Assembly (NCBI RefSeq): GCF_019966595.1
Contig: NZ_JAINFJ010000001.1
Location: 620,001 to 684,000 of the forward strand
Reading direction: 5' to 3'
DNA: 64,000 nt
Origin: Oricola indica
GTDB lineage: Bacteria > Pseudomonadota > Alphaproteobacteria > Rhizobiales > Rhizobiaceae
The position numbers and the translations under genes are program-made. This document shows positions 53,956 through 62,886 of the stretch, one piece after another. The notes beneath the pieces are model-generated. The model worked only from the letters and a program-made list of their open reading frames with translations, ran no database searches and was not told the DNA's origin. Each line of letters opens with the position of its first letter. Position 1 is the stretch's first letter.

Positions 53956-54975
53956 TCAGCCCCGCATCATCAGCTCGATAACGTCGTCGCGCCGCAGGAC
54001 GCCGATCGTCTCGCCGCTCTCGCCGGTCACCCGCAGCCGTTCCGCCCCCTGGAGGAAAAGGGGCGCCGCCTCGGCGATCGTCGCCCGGGCGGAAACCGCG
54101 GCCTCGGGCGCATCGCCGTCGTCCCGGGTCATGACGGATCCGGCGCGCACCACCTTGGCCCGCGGCACGGCGCGGGTGAACTCCTCGACATACTCGGTCG
54201 CCGGGTTGAGCACGATATCCTCCGGCGTCCCGGCCTGGACGATCTCGCCGTCCTTCATGATCGCGATCCGGTCCGCCAGGCGGATGGCCTCGTCGAAATC
54301 ATGCGTGATGAAAACAATGGTCTTCCTGAGCACCGATTGCAGGCGGATGAATTCGTCCTGCATCTCGCGGCGGATCAGCGGGTCGAGCGCCGAGAACGGC
54401 TCGTCCAGGAACCACAGTTCCGGCTCGACGGCGAGCGAACGGGCGATACCGACGCGCTGTTGCTGGCCGCCGGACAATTGCCGGGGATAGGAATCCTCGC
54501 GGCCGGTCAGCCCGACCAGCGAAATCATCTTTCGGGCGCGGTCCTCGCGCGTCGCGCGGTCGACCCCCTGCACTTCCAGCGGGAAGGCGACATTGGCGAG
54601 CACCGTCATGTGCGGCAGCAGCGCGAAATGCTGGAACACCATGCCCATCTTGTGGCGGCGGATTTCAATCATCCGCTTTTCGTCGGCCGCCAGCAGGTTC
54701 TCGCCGTGAAAGAGGATTTCCCCGGCGGTTGGCTCGACGAGGCGCGAGAGACAGCGCACCAGCGTCGACTTGCCGGAGCCCGAAAGCCCCATGATGACGA
54801 AGATTTCGCCCTCGTTGACGCTCAGGCTGACATTGCGCGCCGCGCTGACCAGCCCCTCGGTGGAGATTTGTTCCAGCGTCGGGTTGCCGCCGGTTTTTTC
54901 CAGGAACTCATGGGCGCCCTGCCCGAAAAGTTTCCAGATATTGCGGCATACCAGTTTGGCTTCCGGCGGCGACAT
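53956..54975 (-). CDS. quaternary-amine ABC transporter ATP-binding protein (ProV/OpuAA-like)
   Basis: A 339-residue ATPase with Walker A GLSGSGKST, Q-loop VFQHFALLPHMTV, signature LSGGQQQRVGIARSLA, Walker B LWFLDEP and H-loop ITHDFDEA. The N-terminal KLFGQGAHEFLEKTGGN extension is typical of glycine-betaine/proline ATPases. The C-terminal part (about 270-339) resembles a CBS-like regulatory region, ending IGVLRRDDVIELM. It lies between the binding-protein and permease genes. ATG 54975 is the start. The substrate class is assigned from family resemblance and the neighbours. Confidence 0.93.
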   Translation of the reverse strand: MSPPEAKLVCRNIWKLFGQGAHEFLEKTGGNPTLEQISTEGLVSAARNVSLSVNEGEIFVIMGLSGSGKSTLVRCLSRLVEPTAGEILFHGENLLAADEKRMIEIRRHKMGMVFQHFALLPHMTVLANVAFPLEVQGVDRATREDRARKMISLVGLTGREDSYPRQLSGGQQQRVGIARSLAVEPELWFLDEPFSALDPLIRREMQDEFIRLQSVLRKTIVFITHDFDEAIRLADRIAIMKDGEIVQAGTPEDIVLNPATEYVEEFTRAVPRAKVVRAGSVMTRDDGDAPEAAVSARATIAEAAPLFLQGAERLRVTGESGETIGVLRRDDVIELMMRG

Positions 54976-55013
54976 TCAAGGCCTCGGCAGATCGAAGGAA
55001 TTGCGGATGAGAA

Positions 55014-55037
55014 GCCACCGCCCTTTCGGGCGGCGGC
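55014..55037 (-). terminator. stable hairpin between binding-protein and ATPase genes
   Basis: On the minus strand GCCGCCGCCC and GGGCGGTGGC form a 10-bp stem (one G-U) with a GAAA tetraloop, just after the binding-protein stop. No long T-run follows, so it more likely stabilises the upstream mRNA, raising binding-protein levels, than fully terminates. Confidence 0.55.
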
Positions 55038-55064
55038 CTTCGGTGTACGGTCGGATACGGGCCC

Positions 55065-56039
55065 TTACTGGCCGATCCAGCCTTTCCAGCGGTCTTCGTT
55101 GTCCGCCATCCAGCTGTCGACGACATCGTCGATGGACTCGCCGTCGAGATCGACGTCGGTAATCATCGCGCCCATCTCGTCATTGTCGATCGTGAATGCC
55201 TTGATCGCCTCATAGGCGCCGGGCCATTTGTCCTTCACGCCGGCCCAGCCGACCTTCCAGATCTCGCCGAACGGCTTGCCGCAGTCATAGGCCATGTCGG
55301 GATTGGAGCCCCAGGCCGGGTCGTTGTAGCAATCGGCGGTGTATTCGGGAAACTCCACCCACTCGCCTTCGTACTTCGCCGGAGCCCAGTGCGGTGCATA
55401 GACCCAGAGCAGCACCGGAGCCTCGCGCTGATAGGCGCTTTCCAGTTCCGCGAACAGCGCGGCGTCGGTGCCGGCATGGATCACCTCGAAGGGCAGGTCC
55501 AGCGCTTCGACGCGCTCGTCGTCAAAGCCGCCCCAAGTCACCGGACCGCCGAGATAACGGCCCTTCGGCGCGGTTTCGGCCGTCGAGAAGGCCTCGGCGC
55601 ATTCCTCGGTCTTCAGCGCTTCCCAGTTGGGAAGACCGGGGCACTTTTCCTTCATGTAGATCGGGTACCACCACTCTTCCTTGGCCTTCATGCCGGTCGG
55701 GCCGAAATTCTCGACCTTGCCGGTAGCCGTCGCGGCGTCCATCGCCTCGCGACCGGTGGTTTCCCACATTTCCATGGCGACATGCAGGTCGCCGGTTTCC
55801 AGTCCCGCGAACTGGGCCAGGTAGTCGGCCTGGACATATTCGACATTGTAGCCGGCCTTCTGCAGCACCTCGCCCATCAGCTGGGTCGTGATCAGCTGGC
55901 CTGTCCAGTCATGCAGCGTCAGCTTGATCGGATCGGAGGATTCCTGCGCCGATGCGGGAAAAGCCGCCGCCGTCAGCGCAAAGGCCGAGACCGCGAGGCC
56001 GGCCAGTACCGTCTTCGTCTTGCGTTGAGTTGCTTTCAT
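55065..56039 (-). CDS. quaternary-amine-binding protein (OpuAC/ChoX-like)
   Basis: A 324-residue periplasmic protein with signal peptide at about 1-32 (AFALTAAAFPASAQ). The OpuAC fold is shown by KLTLHDWTGQLITTQLMGEVL, VAMEMWETTGREAMDAA and EEWWYPIYM. Several Trp and Tyr residues are suitably placed for the aromatic cage that binds trimethylammonium groups in family members. It is the first gene of the operon, with a possible promoter at 56137-56167. ATG 56039 follows a GGGAGCTCGAC ribosome-binding stretch. Glycine betaine, choline or a related amine is likely. Confidence 0.9.
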   Translation of the reverse strand: MKATQRKTKTVLAGLAVSAFALTAAAFPASAQESSDPIKLTLHDWTGQLITTQLMGEVLQKAGYNVEYVQADYLAQFAGLETGDLHVAMEMWETTGREAMDAATATGKVENFGPTGMKAKEEWWYPIYMKEKCPGLPNWEALKTEECAEAFSTAETAPKGRYLGGPVTWGGFDDERVEALDLPFEVIHAGTDAALFAELESAYQREAPVLLWVYAPHWAPAKYEGEWVEFPEYTADCYNDPAWGSNPDMAYDCGKPFGEIWKVGWAGVKDKWPGAYEAIKAFTIDNDEMGAMITDVDLDGESIDDVVDSWMADNEDRWKGWIGQ

Positions 56040-56136
56040 GTCGAGCTCCCTGTTCACCCTGTTTCCGGGACCCGTGATGATCGCAATTGGCAGGCCGAAC
56101 GATGTCGGCGATTGCAGCACACCCTAGTCCTGACCA

Positions 56137-56210
56137 AAATTACGCGTGAGATTTCGGGTTCTGTCAATCGCGTTGTGTGGTATTTTGTGATTTTTATGCC
56201 CGGTTTTGTG
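56137..56210 (-). promoter_or_regulatory. promoter region of the amine operon with repeated TTTTGTG motifs
   Basis: Minus-strand -35 TTGACA (56167-56162) and a possible -10 TAATTT (56142-56137) are spaced 19 bp, slightly long. On the plus strand TTTTGTG occurs at 56183-56189 and 56204-56210, exactly 21 bp apart, about two helical turns. These direct repeats could be the DeoR-type operator that controls both divergent transcripts. Confidence 0.5.
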
Positions 56211-56272
56211 GAAATGCCTGTAAAATCGGCGAGACATGCCCAAGCCGTGGGCAGGAATCGGAGTTGAAAGCC

Positions 56273-57046
56273 ATGCTTTCCAAGCGCCACCAGCAAATCC
56301 TGCGCATCCTCAACGAGGAGGGAACGGTCACGATCTCCTCCCTCGCGGCGCGTCTCGACGTCTCGCTCGAAACGGTCCGCCGTGACGTCAAGCCGCTGAC
56401 CGAGAACGGCTCCGTCCTCAAGATCCATGGCGCGGTCGGCCTTGCCGGCCAGATCGGCGAGGCCCCCTTTGAGCGCCGCATGCGCGAAAACGCCGTCGCC
56501 AAGCAAACGATCGCCCGCCATCTGGCCTCGACCATCCACAATGGCGAATCCGTCATGCTCGACACCGGCACGACGACGAGCTTTGTCGCCCGCGAACTGA
56601 CCGGCCACCGCCGCCTCACCGTGGTCACCAATTCCTCGGACATCGCCCGCACGCTGGCGACGGTAAACGGCAATCGCGTCTACATGGCCGGCGGCGAGTT
56701 GCGCAGCGATTCCGGCGCCGCCTTCGGCAATTCCGCCATCGACTTCATCACCCGCTTCACGGTCGCCCACGCCGTCATCTCCGCTGGCGCGCTCGATGCC
56801 GGCGGCGTGATGGATTTCGATCTCGAGGAATCCGAATTCGCCCGGCGCGTTCTGGCCTGCGGCGAGCGCAAGGTCGTCGTCTCCGACGGCTCCAAATTCG
56901 GCCGCAGGGGCCTCGTCTCCGTCTGCCGGTTCGACGCGGTCAGCGAACTGATCACCGACCGCGATCCACCGGAAGAGATCGCCGACGCGCTCGAAGCCGC
57001 CGGCACGACCCTCACGGTCGCAGGCGCCTCCAGCCAGAAGAGCTAG
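56273..57046 (+). CDS. DeoR/GlpR family transcriptional regulator
   Basis: A 257-residue repressor-type protein starting MLSKRHQQILRILNEEGTVT. The N-terminal HTH is at about 3-57, with ISSLAARLDVSLETVRRDVKPL. The C-terminal DeoR sensor domain has the phosphate-site region LDTGTTTSFVARELTG and VVSDGSKFGRRG. Most members sense phosphorylated metabolites. Here that would fit the kinase genes in the divergent operon, which probably is its target. GGAG precedes ATG 56273. The longer upstream reading frame is not conserved. Confidence 0.9.
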   Translation: MLSKRHQQILRILNEEGTVTISSLAARLDVSLETVRRDVKPLTENGSVLKIHGAVGLAGQIGEAPFERRMRENAVAKQTIARHLASTIHNGESVMLDTGTTTSFVARELTGHRRLTVVTNSSDIARTLATVNGNRVYMAGGELRSDSGAAFGNSAIDFITRFTVAHAVISAGALDAGGVMDFDLEESEFARRVLACGERKVVVSDGSKFGRRGLVSVCRFDAVSELITDRDPPEEIADALEAAGTTLTVAGASSQKS

Positions 57047-57619
57047 GGTCGGGGCTCATTATTGATGCAGTGCAATTGTCACTGCACCAGCTGTCGCAGC
57101 CAAACCCGTAGTCCGGAAAATGCGCCTGTATTGCGGCACGGACCGAAGGTGCGTTTCGCTTCGGGCGAAAACAAACTGAGGCGCTACTAAAAAACAGACA
57201 CCCGGAGGGAGGCGTCTTTTCCTGCGATGACAGCAATGGACTGGTCGGGGTGTATTCAGCCGAAGCGGGGCTTTTTGATATCTTCCCAGGTCTCTTGTCA
57301 GACCTGAATTCCAAACCGGCAATTGCCATCGACTACGAAAACGCAGCGTTCCCATAAACCACGGGCTACCGAACCTGAAAGATATGCCCTCCGACTGGTG
57401 TGGCAGCGGCGAGCTTGTTCCTGAGTAAGCGCAAGATCTGCGGTGGGTAAGAAGCCGTCTTGAAACTGGTTCCGGGACGGATGGCCGGGAATAGCCCGCA
57501 ATGCTTCTGCGCCGCGATCAGTCCCAGAAGCCATGGATCGAACCGATCATACATCGATATTTGCGCATCAGAGATTGTGTGTTCCCGAACTGAAGTTTGG
57601 GCAACTGGAACCAAATGTC
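57047..57619. other. stretch without a convincing gene
   Basis: 573 nt with lower GC than its surroundings. TGCAGTG/CACTGCA at 57066-57086 could be a structure after the DeoR gene. An 82-codon minus-strand frame (57366-57614) is the longest reasonable one but matches nothing recognised and has no good ribosome-binding site. It may be a gene remnant. The block borders the LysR pair and seems foreign to the neighbouring core genes. Confidence 0.45.
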
Positions 57620-57892
57620 TTACGCGTCCTCCAGAAAGTAACTGAGCTGTTCCAGGAAACCAAACTTGCGCATCATTGCATCACCTTCTGGCGTGCGGCT
57701 GATCTCGCGCATCTTTTCGAGGTCATGCACTTCGCCGACGACAGCGGCCTGATTGGCATTTTGCGGGTCGCGCAGAAATCTCAATTTGCCAGTGGCGCTG
57801 CCGAAGAGCTCTTTGTGAGCAACGTGGAATTCTTCGAGCTCAGCTCCGACAGGAATGTGGGAGACTCGGGTTACGGATACGAGCAGTGTCAT
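57620..57892 (-). CDS. small dimeric alpha/beta-barrel-like protein
   Basis: A 90-residue protein starting MTLLVSVTRVSHIPVGAELE. FLRDPQNANQAAVVGEVHDLEKMREISRTPEGDAMMRKFG (in pieces) resembles small ABM/DUF-type barrel proteins with the DPxN-VV-EVHDLEKMR pattern. Residues for catalysis cannot be named. ATG 57892 is preferred to the upstream TTG at 57907, because AGGA is 6 nt before it. It is divergent from the LysR gene (58014), which suggests it is that regulator's target. Confidence 0.62.
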   Translation of the reverse strand: MTLLVSVTRVSHIPVGAELEEFHVAHKELFGSATGKLRFLRDPQNANQAAVVGEVHDLEKMREISRTPEGDAMMRKFGFLEQLSYFLEDA

Positions 57893-58013
57893 GATTTGTC
57901 CTATCAATCGTCAGATTTACCGGCCCCTTGCTGGGCTTACTGCAGGTTGGCATGCCCCGGGTTTATGTGAATATATATGCATTATGCGTTTTATAGTTTT
58001 ATGAGATCGAACA

Positions 58014-58928
58014 ATGATTGACCAACTCAGAACCATGGCGATCTTTCAGACGGTTGCCGAACATGGATCGTTTCGACAGGCCGCAAAACAACTGCATCTG
58101 TCGCCGTCAGTCATCAGCCATCATGTGTCCAAACTCGAAGAAACACTGGGTGTGCCGCTGCTGTATCGCTCAACGCGGCGCATGTCGCTGACCGACGCGG
58201 GGGCCGAACTGTTGGCGGCCAGCCAGCGCATGACCGCTGCTGCCATAGATGGTCTTTCAGCCGTCGAGCGGCGCGCATCCCAGCCAACCGGAACACTGAC
58301 AATCGCAGCCCCGACGCCGTTCGCGCACAGCCCCTACGTCGAGGCGTTCACACGATTTTCGCAGGCCTATCCCGGCGTACATTTGTCAGTGCAGCTCGAA
58401 GACAAGCCGGTCCAGTTGGAGGGATCCAATATCGACGTCGCCATTCGGGGGCGCACTCACGACCTTGACGACAGCAGCTACAAGGCGCGCAAGCTCGGCA
58501 ATGTCCAGTTCTGTGTCTTTGCTGCGCCATCCTATGTAGCCGGGCGCTCGACGCCGCAATCCATGGAGGACTTGGCCGACTGGGACTGGATACAAAGTCT
58601 TCCGATATCGTGGACCGCCTACGCAACCCTGGCTGATGGCAAGGTTCCCGAACGGTCCCCTCGGATCGTGGTGACCTGCAACAATTTCTCAATGGCTCGG
58701 AAATTCGTCGATGAGGGACTTGGGTTTATGATCGAAACCTATCCGCTCGTTGCCGATGATTTCCGCGCCGGACGTCTCGTGCAACTGGTGCCTCGGGTCA
58801 AGTTGCGCCCCATCGACGCTTACGCGATCTACCCGGCCAATAGCCCCAAGAATGGGCTTGCTCATCTGTTTGTCGATTTCATGATGGATCAGTCATGGAC
58901 CATAGAACACGGTTTCGGCGTCAGGTGA
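58014..58928 (+). CDS. LysR family transcriptional regulator
   Basis: A 304-residue LysR regulator starting MIDQLRTMAIFQTVAEHGSF. The HTH (about 1-60) has GSFRQAAKQLHLSPSVISHHVSKLEETLGVPLLYR. The substrate-binding domain (about 90-300) has LTIAAPTPFAHSPYVEAF and an effector region typical of the CrgA-like group. ATG 58014 lacks a strong ribosome-binding site. The divergent small gene at 57620-57892 is the probable target. The effector is unknown. A hairpin follows at 58949-58987. Confidence 0.9.
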   Translation: MIDQLRTMAIFQTVAEHGSFRQAAKQLHLSPSVISHHVSKLEETLGVPLLYRSTRRMSLTDAGAELLAASQRMTAAAIDGLSAVERRASQPTGTLTIAAPTPFAHSPYVEAFTRFSQAYPGVHLSVQLEDKPVQLEGSNIDVAIRGRTHDLDDSSYKARKLGNVQFCVFAAPSYVAGRSTPQSMEDLADWDWIQSLPISWTAYATLADGKVPERSPRIVVTCNNFSMARKFVDEGLGFMIETYPLVADDFRAGRLVQLVPRVKLRPIDAYAIYPANSPKNGLAHLFVDFMMDQSWTIEHGFGVR

Positions 58929-58948
58929 TCGATCCGGGCCGAACAACG

Positions 58949-58987
58949 AAAGCCGCCATTCAAACCGCCAGGCTGAGAGGCGGCTTT
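58949..58987 (+). terminator. long-loop hairpin after the LysR gene
   Basis: AAAGCCGCC and GGCGGCTTT form a 9-bp stem around a 21-nt loop, 20 nt after the LysR stop. The run of three T and no more makes it a weak terminator. Confidence 0.4.
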
Positions 58988-59033
58988 GCCCGCATTGCTG
59001 ACTTACGCGGTCGATTGATTGGTTTCAGTGGTT

Positions 59034-59076
59034 CTGCCGAAAGCGGTCATCGGCATTCGTCCATTTATGAGTACAC
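59034..59076. repeat. dispersed intergenic repeat, copy 2
   Basis: Forty-three nt, 37 identical to 36441-36483 and in the same orientation relative to the upstream regulator gene. It is in the 253-nt gap between the LysR gene and the AsmA gene, which otherwise has no gene. Confidence 0.75.
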
Positions 59077-59181
59077 TTCCCGGTGCAATTCAGGTCTAGA
59101 TCGAAACCTCTGCATCAAAAGGCGCGTTCGGGCCACAGGCGAAAGGCGGCGCATTCGGATTCTGTTACGACCGGAAATACC

Positions 59182-62100
59182 CTAGTTGTCTGCGCCGGGT
59201 TCGGGGGAGCCATTGCCGCGCCGCGCGCTTGATCGCGTGAAACCGCCTCGAGCGAGCCGTCTCGCAGCCTCCTCGGCCGCCTGCGTGCGCATGGTGGCCG
59301 GATCGAGCACCACGCGCAGCGGTTCGCCCGCATCGACGGGATGCATGCGTGCGTCGTCCTGCCCGTCCTCCGCCGCCTCTTTGGCCTTCTCTTCCCGCAG
59401 CTTCGCGAGATAATCGAGCAGCAGGACCTCGCGCCGAAGCCTCTGCTTTTCCAGCAGCCGCGCCTGCAGCGCCTCGACCCGCGCCTGCTCGCGCTCCAGC
59501 GCGCGTTGCGTCAGATAACCGGTCAGCGGGTCGAAATCGCGCGTGACGTCGAAACCGCCCTCCTCCGCCGACGAGAAGGCCAGCGCGATTTCCGGCTGCG
59601 GCCCGGCGGCGGCCTCCTCTCCGGGATCGAAGCTCAGCCGCGCATCGCCCGCGATCGTGCCGGCGACGATATCCATCGCGGCATTGAGGTTGACGGAAAA
59701 ATCCCCGACCCGCGCGCTCGCATTCGACAGGCGGATTTCACCGCCCGAAACCGAGACCGCATAATCGGCCGGCGGCAGCACCGTTTCGCCGGTCAGGAGC
59801 GTTTCGCGGGCAACTCCGCGCATCTGCTCCACGGTCATGTCGTAGCCGACCATGTCGGCCTCCGCGATCAGGTCCGCGAAACCGTCCGCATTGACCCCTC
59901 CGACCGTCAATTGCCCGGTCGACAGAACGCCCGAGCCGGTCAGCGAGTCGAGCAGCGCGGAATTGCTGCGGCCGGTTCCGGTCAGTTGCAGCGCCAGGCC
60001 GGTCGTCCCGGCCATCACCCGGCCGACTTCCGGCGCGAGCTGCGCAACCGACAGGTCGCCCGCCGTCAATTGCGCGTTGAGCAAGGTCAGCCCGCCATCG
60101 TTGCGCAGCGAGATCAACCCGCCAAACGTGCCGCCGCCATAACTCGCCGTGACGTCCCTGAAGGCCATCTCGTTGTCGCGATAGACGAAGGTGCCGGACA
60201 CGGCCTTCACGGTCGCCTCGCTGGTCGGGAAGGTCACCTCGCCGGCGGCCAGCCCGACCTCGATATCGTGGCGCGGCAGGATCGGCGGCCCGAATTCACG
60301 CTCCAGCGCATCCTCCGGGTCCGCGACACGGATCGCGGCGGCCGGGTCGCCCGTAATGATGGCGAAGAACGGACCGGCATCGACGAATTCCAGCGCCAGA
60401 TCCCCGCGCACGACGGGGATCTCGTCCGGCATGGATAATGTCAGGTCGCCGGTGATCCGGCTTGCATTGAGCACCGCATCGATCTCGCGCAGCACCGTCT
60501 TGCCGCTGCGCTGCGAGATCGCGGCGGAAATGTCCGCCGTCGTGCCGAGCCCGGTCCCGGGAAAGGCATAGCCGAGCGTCAGCAGCCAAGGTTCGATATC
60601 GTTCGCCTCGATTTGCAGCTGGCCCGTGAACCCGCTCGACAGGATGTCGGTCGTCAAAACGCCGTCGAGATCCGCCACCATGTCGCCGCTGGTCAGCGTG
60701 AACGCCGATTTCATCCCGTCGAACAGGCTGCCGTCGATCCGCGCCGAAACGGCGAGCGGCCCGGGGCTCTCGACCGTGTGCGTCGTCAGCCCGGCCTGCG
60801 CGAACAACCGCTCCGCCGCCTCGTTTTCCAGCGAGGCGTTGAGGAAAACCGAAGCCTTTTCGGGATCGCGCATGTCGCCCTTGGCCGTGCTGGTCACCGA
60901 GAGTTCGGTTCCGCCGGTCGAACCCGAAACGGACAGGCTCGCTTCTCCGACGAGCGAGGCCTGTCGCGCCACCGTGCCGACGATATCGAGCCGCGTATCC
61001 GCAAAGGCGCGAGCGTCCCCCGCCGCGATCTCGCGCAGCCGGGCAAGCGCATCGATATCGGGGAAGCGTTCGGCCAATCCCTCGATCAGCCGGTTGCCGT
61101 CCGGCGCGACGATGGTCGCATCGACGCCCGACCCGAGCGCCTCGTTGCGCCGGTCGAGGCTCGCCGTCGCGGAGATCGACGCGCCGAAAAGCCCGGTCAC
61201 GGACAGGCGGTCGATTTCCGTCTTCAAATCGCGCGACCGGATCGACGCGTCGAGCGTATCCAGCTTGATGCCGCGAATGTCCGGGGCGACGAGGTTGAGC
61301 GAGATGTCGAGGTCGTGGTCGGCATAGCGTGCCGCGCCGTCGCCGCCGACGAACATCGCCGACAGGGCTTCCAGCGCATCGAAGTCCAGCTCCTCGCCCC
61401 GCAGCGAGAGGTCCAGCGTCGCCCGCCGCGACGGGTCCGAGATGCGTTCGAGCCGCCCTCCGAGCCGTGCCGGTCCGAGGATCACCTCGAGATTGTCCAC
61501 CGTCTGGCGGTTGGGCTCGAAGGAGACATCGGCCGCGAAGCCCGCATTGGGCAACCGCCGGATCGCCTCGTCGGCGGCCCCGGTCAGCCATGTCGCGAGG
61601 CCGGAAGGCTGGCGCGACGCGACGACCAGCGATCCCGCGAAACGCGCCGCCTCCTCGTCATTGCCGGCGTCCGGCAATTGCAGGACCCCATCGGCCTCGA
61701 CCGTCGTTCGCCCGGGCAATTGCGCCTCGAATCCGGTGACCTTCCACCGCCGCCGGCCGTCCCCTTCCTCCGTGTCGTCCGGCGAGGCCACGAGCTTGAT
61801 GTCGCGGATCGTCGTGCCGCCCGCGATGATCGCCGGCAGGTCGACGTCGAGACTGCCCGGAACCGGCGGAAAAGGCAGCGCGGCGACGATCGATTCGATG
61901 CGCGCCAGCCGCTCGGCAAAGGTCAGGCCGGCCGCGCTTTCCTCCTCGGCGGCCGCCGTATCCGGAAGCGTGACCTGGTTGCCCGTCACCTCGACATGGT
62001 AGCGCGGGTTCGCGCCGCCCGTGATACCGGCCGCACCGGTGATCACATAGGGATCGGCGACCGGTCCGAACTCGCCGCGATATTCCTCCACCTCGACGCC

Positions 62101-62886
62101 GCGTGGCGAGGCGGCGAACTTGCCCTCCACCTCGTACCGCTTCTCGGAACCGCCCGAGAGTGGCCGCACCACGAAGGTTCCGTTATAGGGCGCGGCCGAG
62201 GCGACCTCCGGTTCCGCGACACGCCCATCGACGGACAATTCGATGCCCTGGCGCTCCATTTCCAGCACTGTGCGCAGCGAAAAGCCTTCGCGTGACAACC
62301 CGCCGGTGGTGACCCGGAAGGCCAACGGCGTGGTCTTCATCCATCCGCTGCCGTCGAGTCGGTAAGGCCCGAGCAGGCTGTCGGCCGAGACAGACGCGTT
62401 GATGCCGTCCATCGCCCAGTCGCGCCCGTCGATCTCGTCGCGCAGCGTGATCGACCCGTTGATGATCGAGGCATTCTCGAGCACGACCCGCGTCGGGCTC
62501 ACCGGCCCGGTCGATGGCAGGGTCCAGTCCGGCAACCCGCGCTCGTCGATGGACATCTCGACCACCGGATTGACCAGTCGCATGTCGAAGATCAGCAATT
62601 CGCCGCTCAGGAACGGCGCCAGCTCGGCATCCATCGAAAAACGGTCGGCCGTTGCGAGCGGCTTTTCCGGATCGCCGACGCGCACATCCTCGAAAGTGAC
62701 GGAGGGAAACGGCAGCAGCCGCGCCTTCGCCTCGCCGGACACGGTCACCTTCTGGCCGAGAATGCGTGTCGCTTCCTTTTCGAAATCGGCGCGATAGGCG
62801 TCCCAGTCGATAAAATACGGCCCCACCAGCGCCGCGATCAGCGCCAGAACCAGAAGACTACCCAAAATGACTAAAAGCCGCGCCAG
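59182..62886 (-). CDS. large AsmA family protein
   Basis: A protein of about 1234 residues with an N-terminal membrane helix (LGSLLVLALIAALVGPYFID) and a long, beta-rich AsmA/AsmA-like periplasmic domain. It starts with DWDAYRADFEKEATRILGQKV and ends with the C-terminal AsmA_2-like region before a charged, Glu/Arg/Leu-rich coiled tail. AsmA proteins are thought to bridge inner and outer membranes for lipid transport. No ATG, GTG or TTG lies upstream of the TTG at 62865, but CTG 62886 has GGGAG at proper spacing and opens MARLLVILGS, which is the family's usual beginning. I therefore prefer 62886, although the start is not certain. Confidence 0.8.
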   Translation of the reverse strand: MARLLVILGSLLVLALIAALVGPYFIDWDAYRADFEKEATRILGQKVTVSGEAKARLLPFPSVTFEDVRVGDPEKPLATADRFSMDAELAPFLSGELLIFDMRLVNPVVEMSIDERGLPDWTLPSTGPVSPTRVVLENASIINGSITLRDEIDGRDWAMDGINASVSADSLLGPYRLDGSGWMKTTPLAFRVTTGGLSREGFSLRTVLEMERQGIELSVDGRVAEPEVASAAPYNGTFVVRPLSGGSEKRYEVEGKFAASPRGVEVEEYRGEFGPVADPYVITGAAGITGGANPRYHVEVTGNQVTLPDTAAAEEESAAGLTFAERLARIESIVAALPFPPVPGSLDVDLPAIIAGGTTIRDIKLVASPDDTEEGDGRRRWKVTGFEAQLPGRTTVEADGVLQLPDAGNDEEAARFAGSLVVASRQPSGLATWLTGAADEAIRRLPNAGFAADVSFEPNRQTVDNLEVILGPARLGGRLERISDPSRRATLDLSLRGEELDFDALEALSAMFVGGDGAARYADHDLDISLNLVAPDIRGIKLDTLDASIRSRDLKTEIDRLSVTGLFGASISATASLDRRNEALGSGVDATIVAPDGNRLIEGLAERFPDIDALARLREIAAGDARAFADTRLDIVGTVARQASLVGEASLSVSGSTGGTELSVTSTAKGDMRDPEKASVFLNASLENEAAERLFAQAGLTTHTVESPGPLAVSARIDGSLFDGMKSAFTLTSGDMVADLDGVLTTDILSSGFTGQLQIEANDIEPWLLTLGYAFPGTGLGTTADISAAISQRSGKTVLREIDAVLNASRITGDLTLSMPDEIPVVRGDLALEFVDAGPFFAIITGDPAAAIRVADPEDALEREFGPPILPRHDIEVGLAAGEVTFPTSEATVKAVSGTFVYRDNEMAFRDVTASYGGGTFGGLISLRNDGGLTLLNAQLTAGDLSVAQLAPEVGRVMAGTTGLALQLTGTGRSNSALLDSLTGSGVLSTGQLTVGGVNADGFADLIAEADMVGYDMTVEQMRGVARETLLTGETVLPPADYAVSVSGGEIRLSNASARVGDFSVNLNAAMDIVAGTIAGDARLSFDPGEEAAAGPQPEIALAFSSAEEGGFDVTRDFDPLTGYLTQRALEREQARVEALQARLLEKQRLRREVLLLDYLAKLREEKAKEAAEDGQDDARMHPVDAGEPLRVVLDPATMRTQAAEEAARRLARGGFTRSSARRGNGSPEPGADN

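Noticed and set aside
52870-55215. Very long plus-strand open frame opposite the fused permease and ATPase genes
   Set aside because: It is antisense to strongly conserved ABC transporter genes, has Arg/His-rich low-complexity composition and matches no family. High GC causes such frames.
57366-57614. 82-codon minus-strand frame
   Set aside because: It has no recognised family, no ribosome-binding site and an unclear start. It is noted only within the non-coding stretch.
58895-59185. Plus-strand frame between LysR and AsmA
   Set aside because: It overlaps the LysR end, covers the repeat at 59034-59076 and has no family resemblance.
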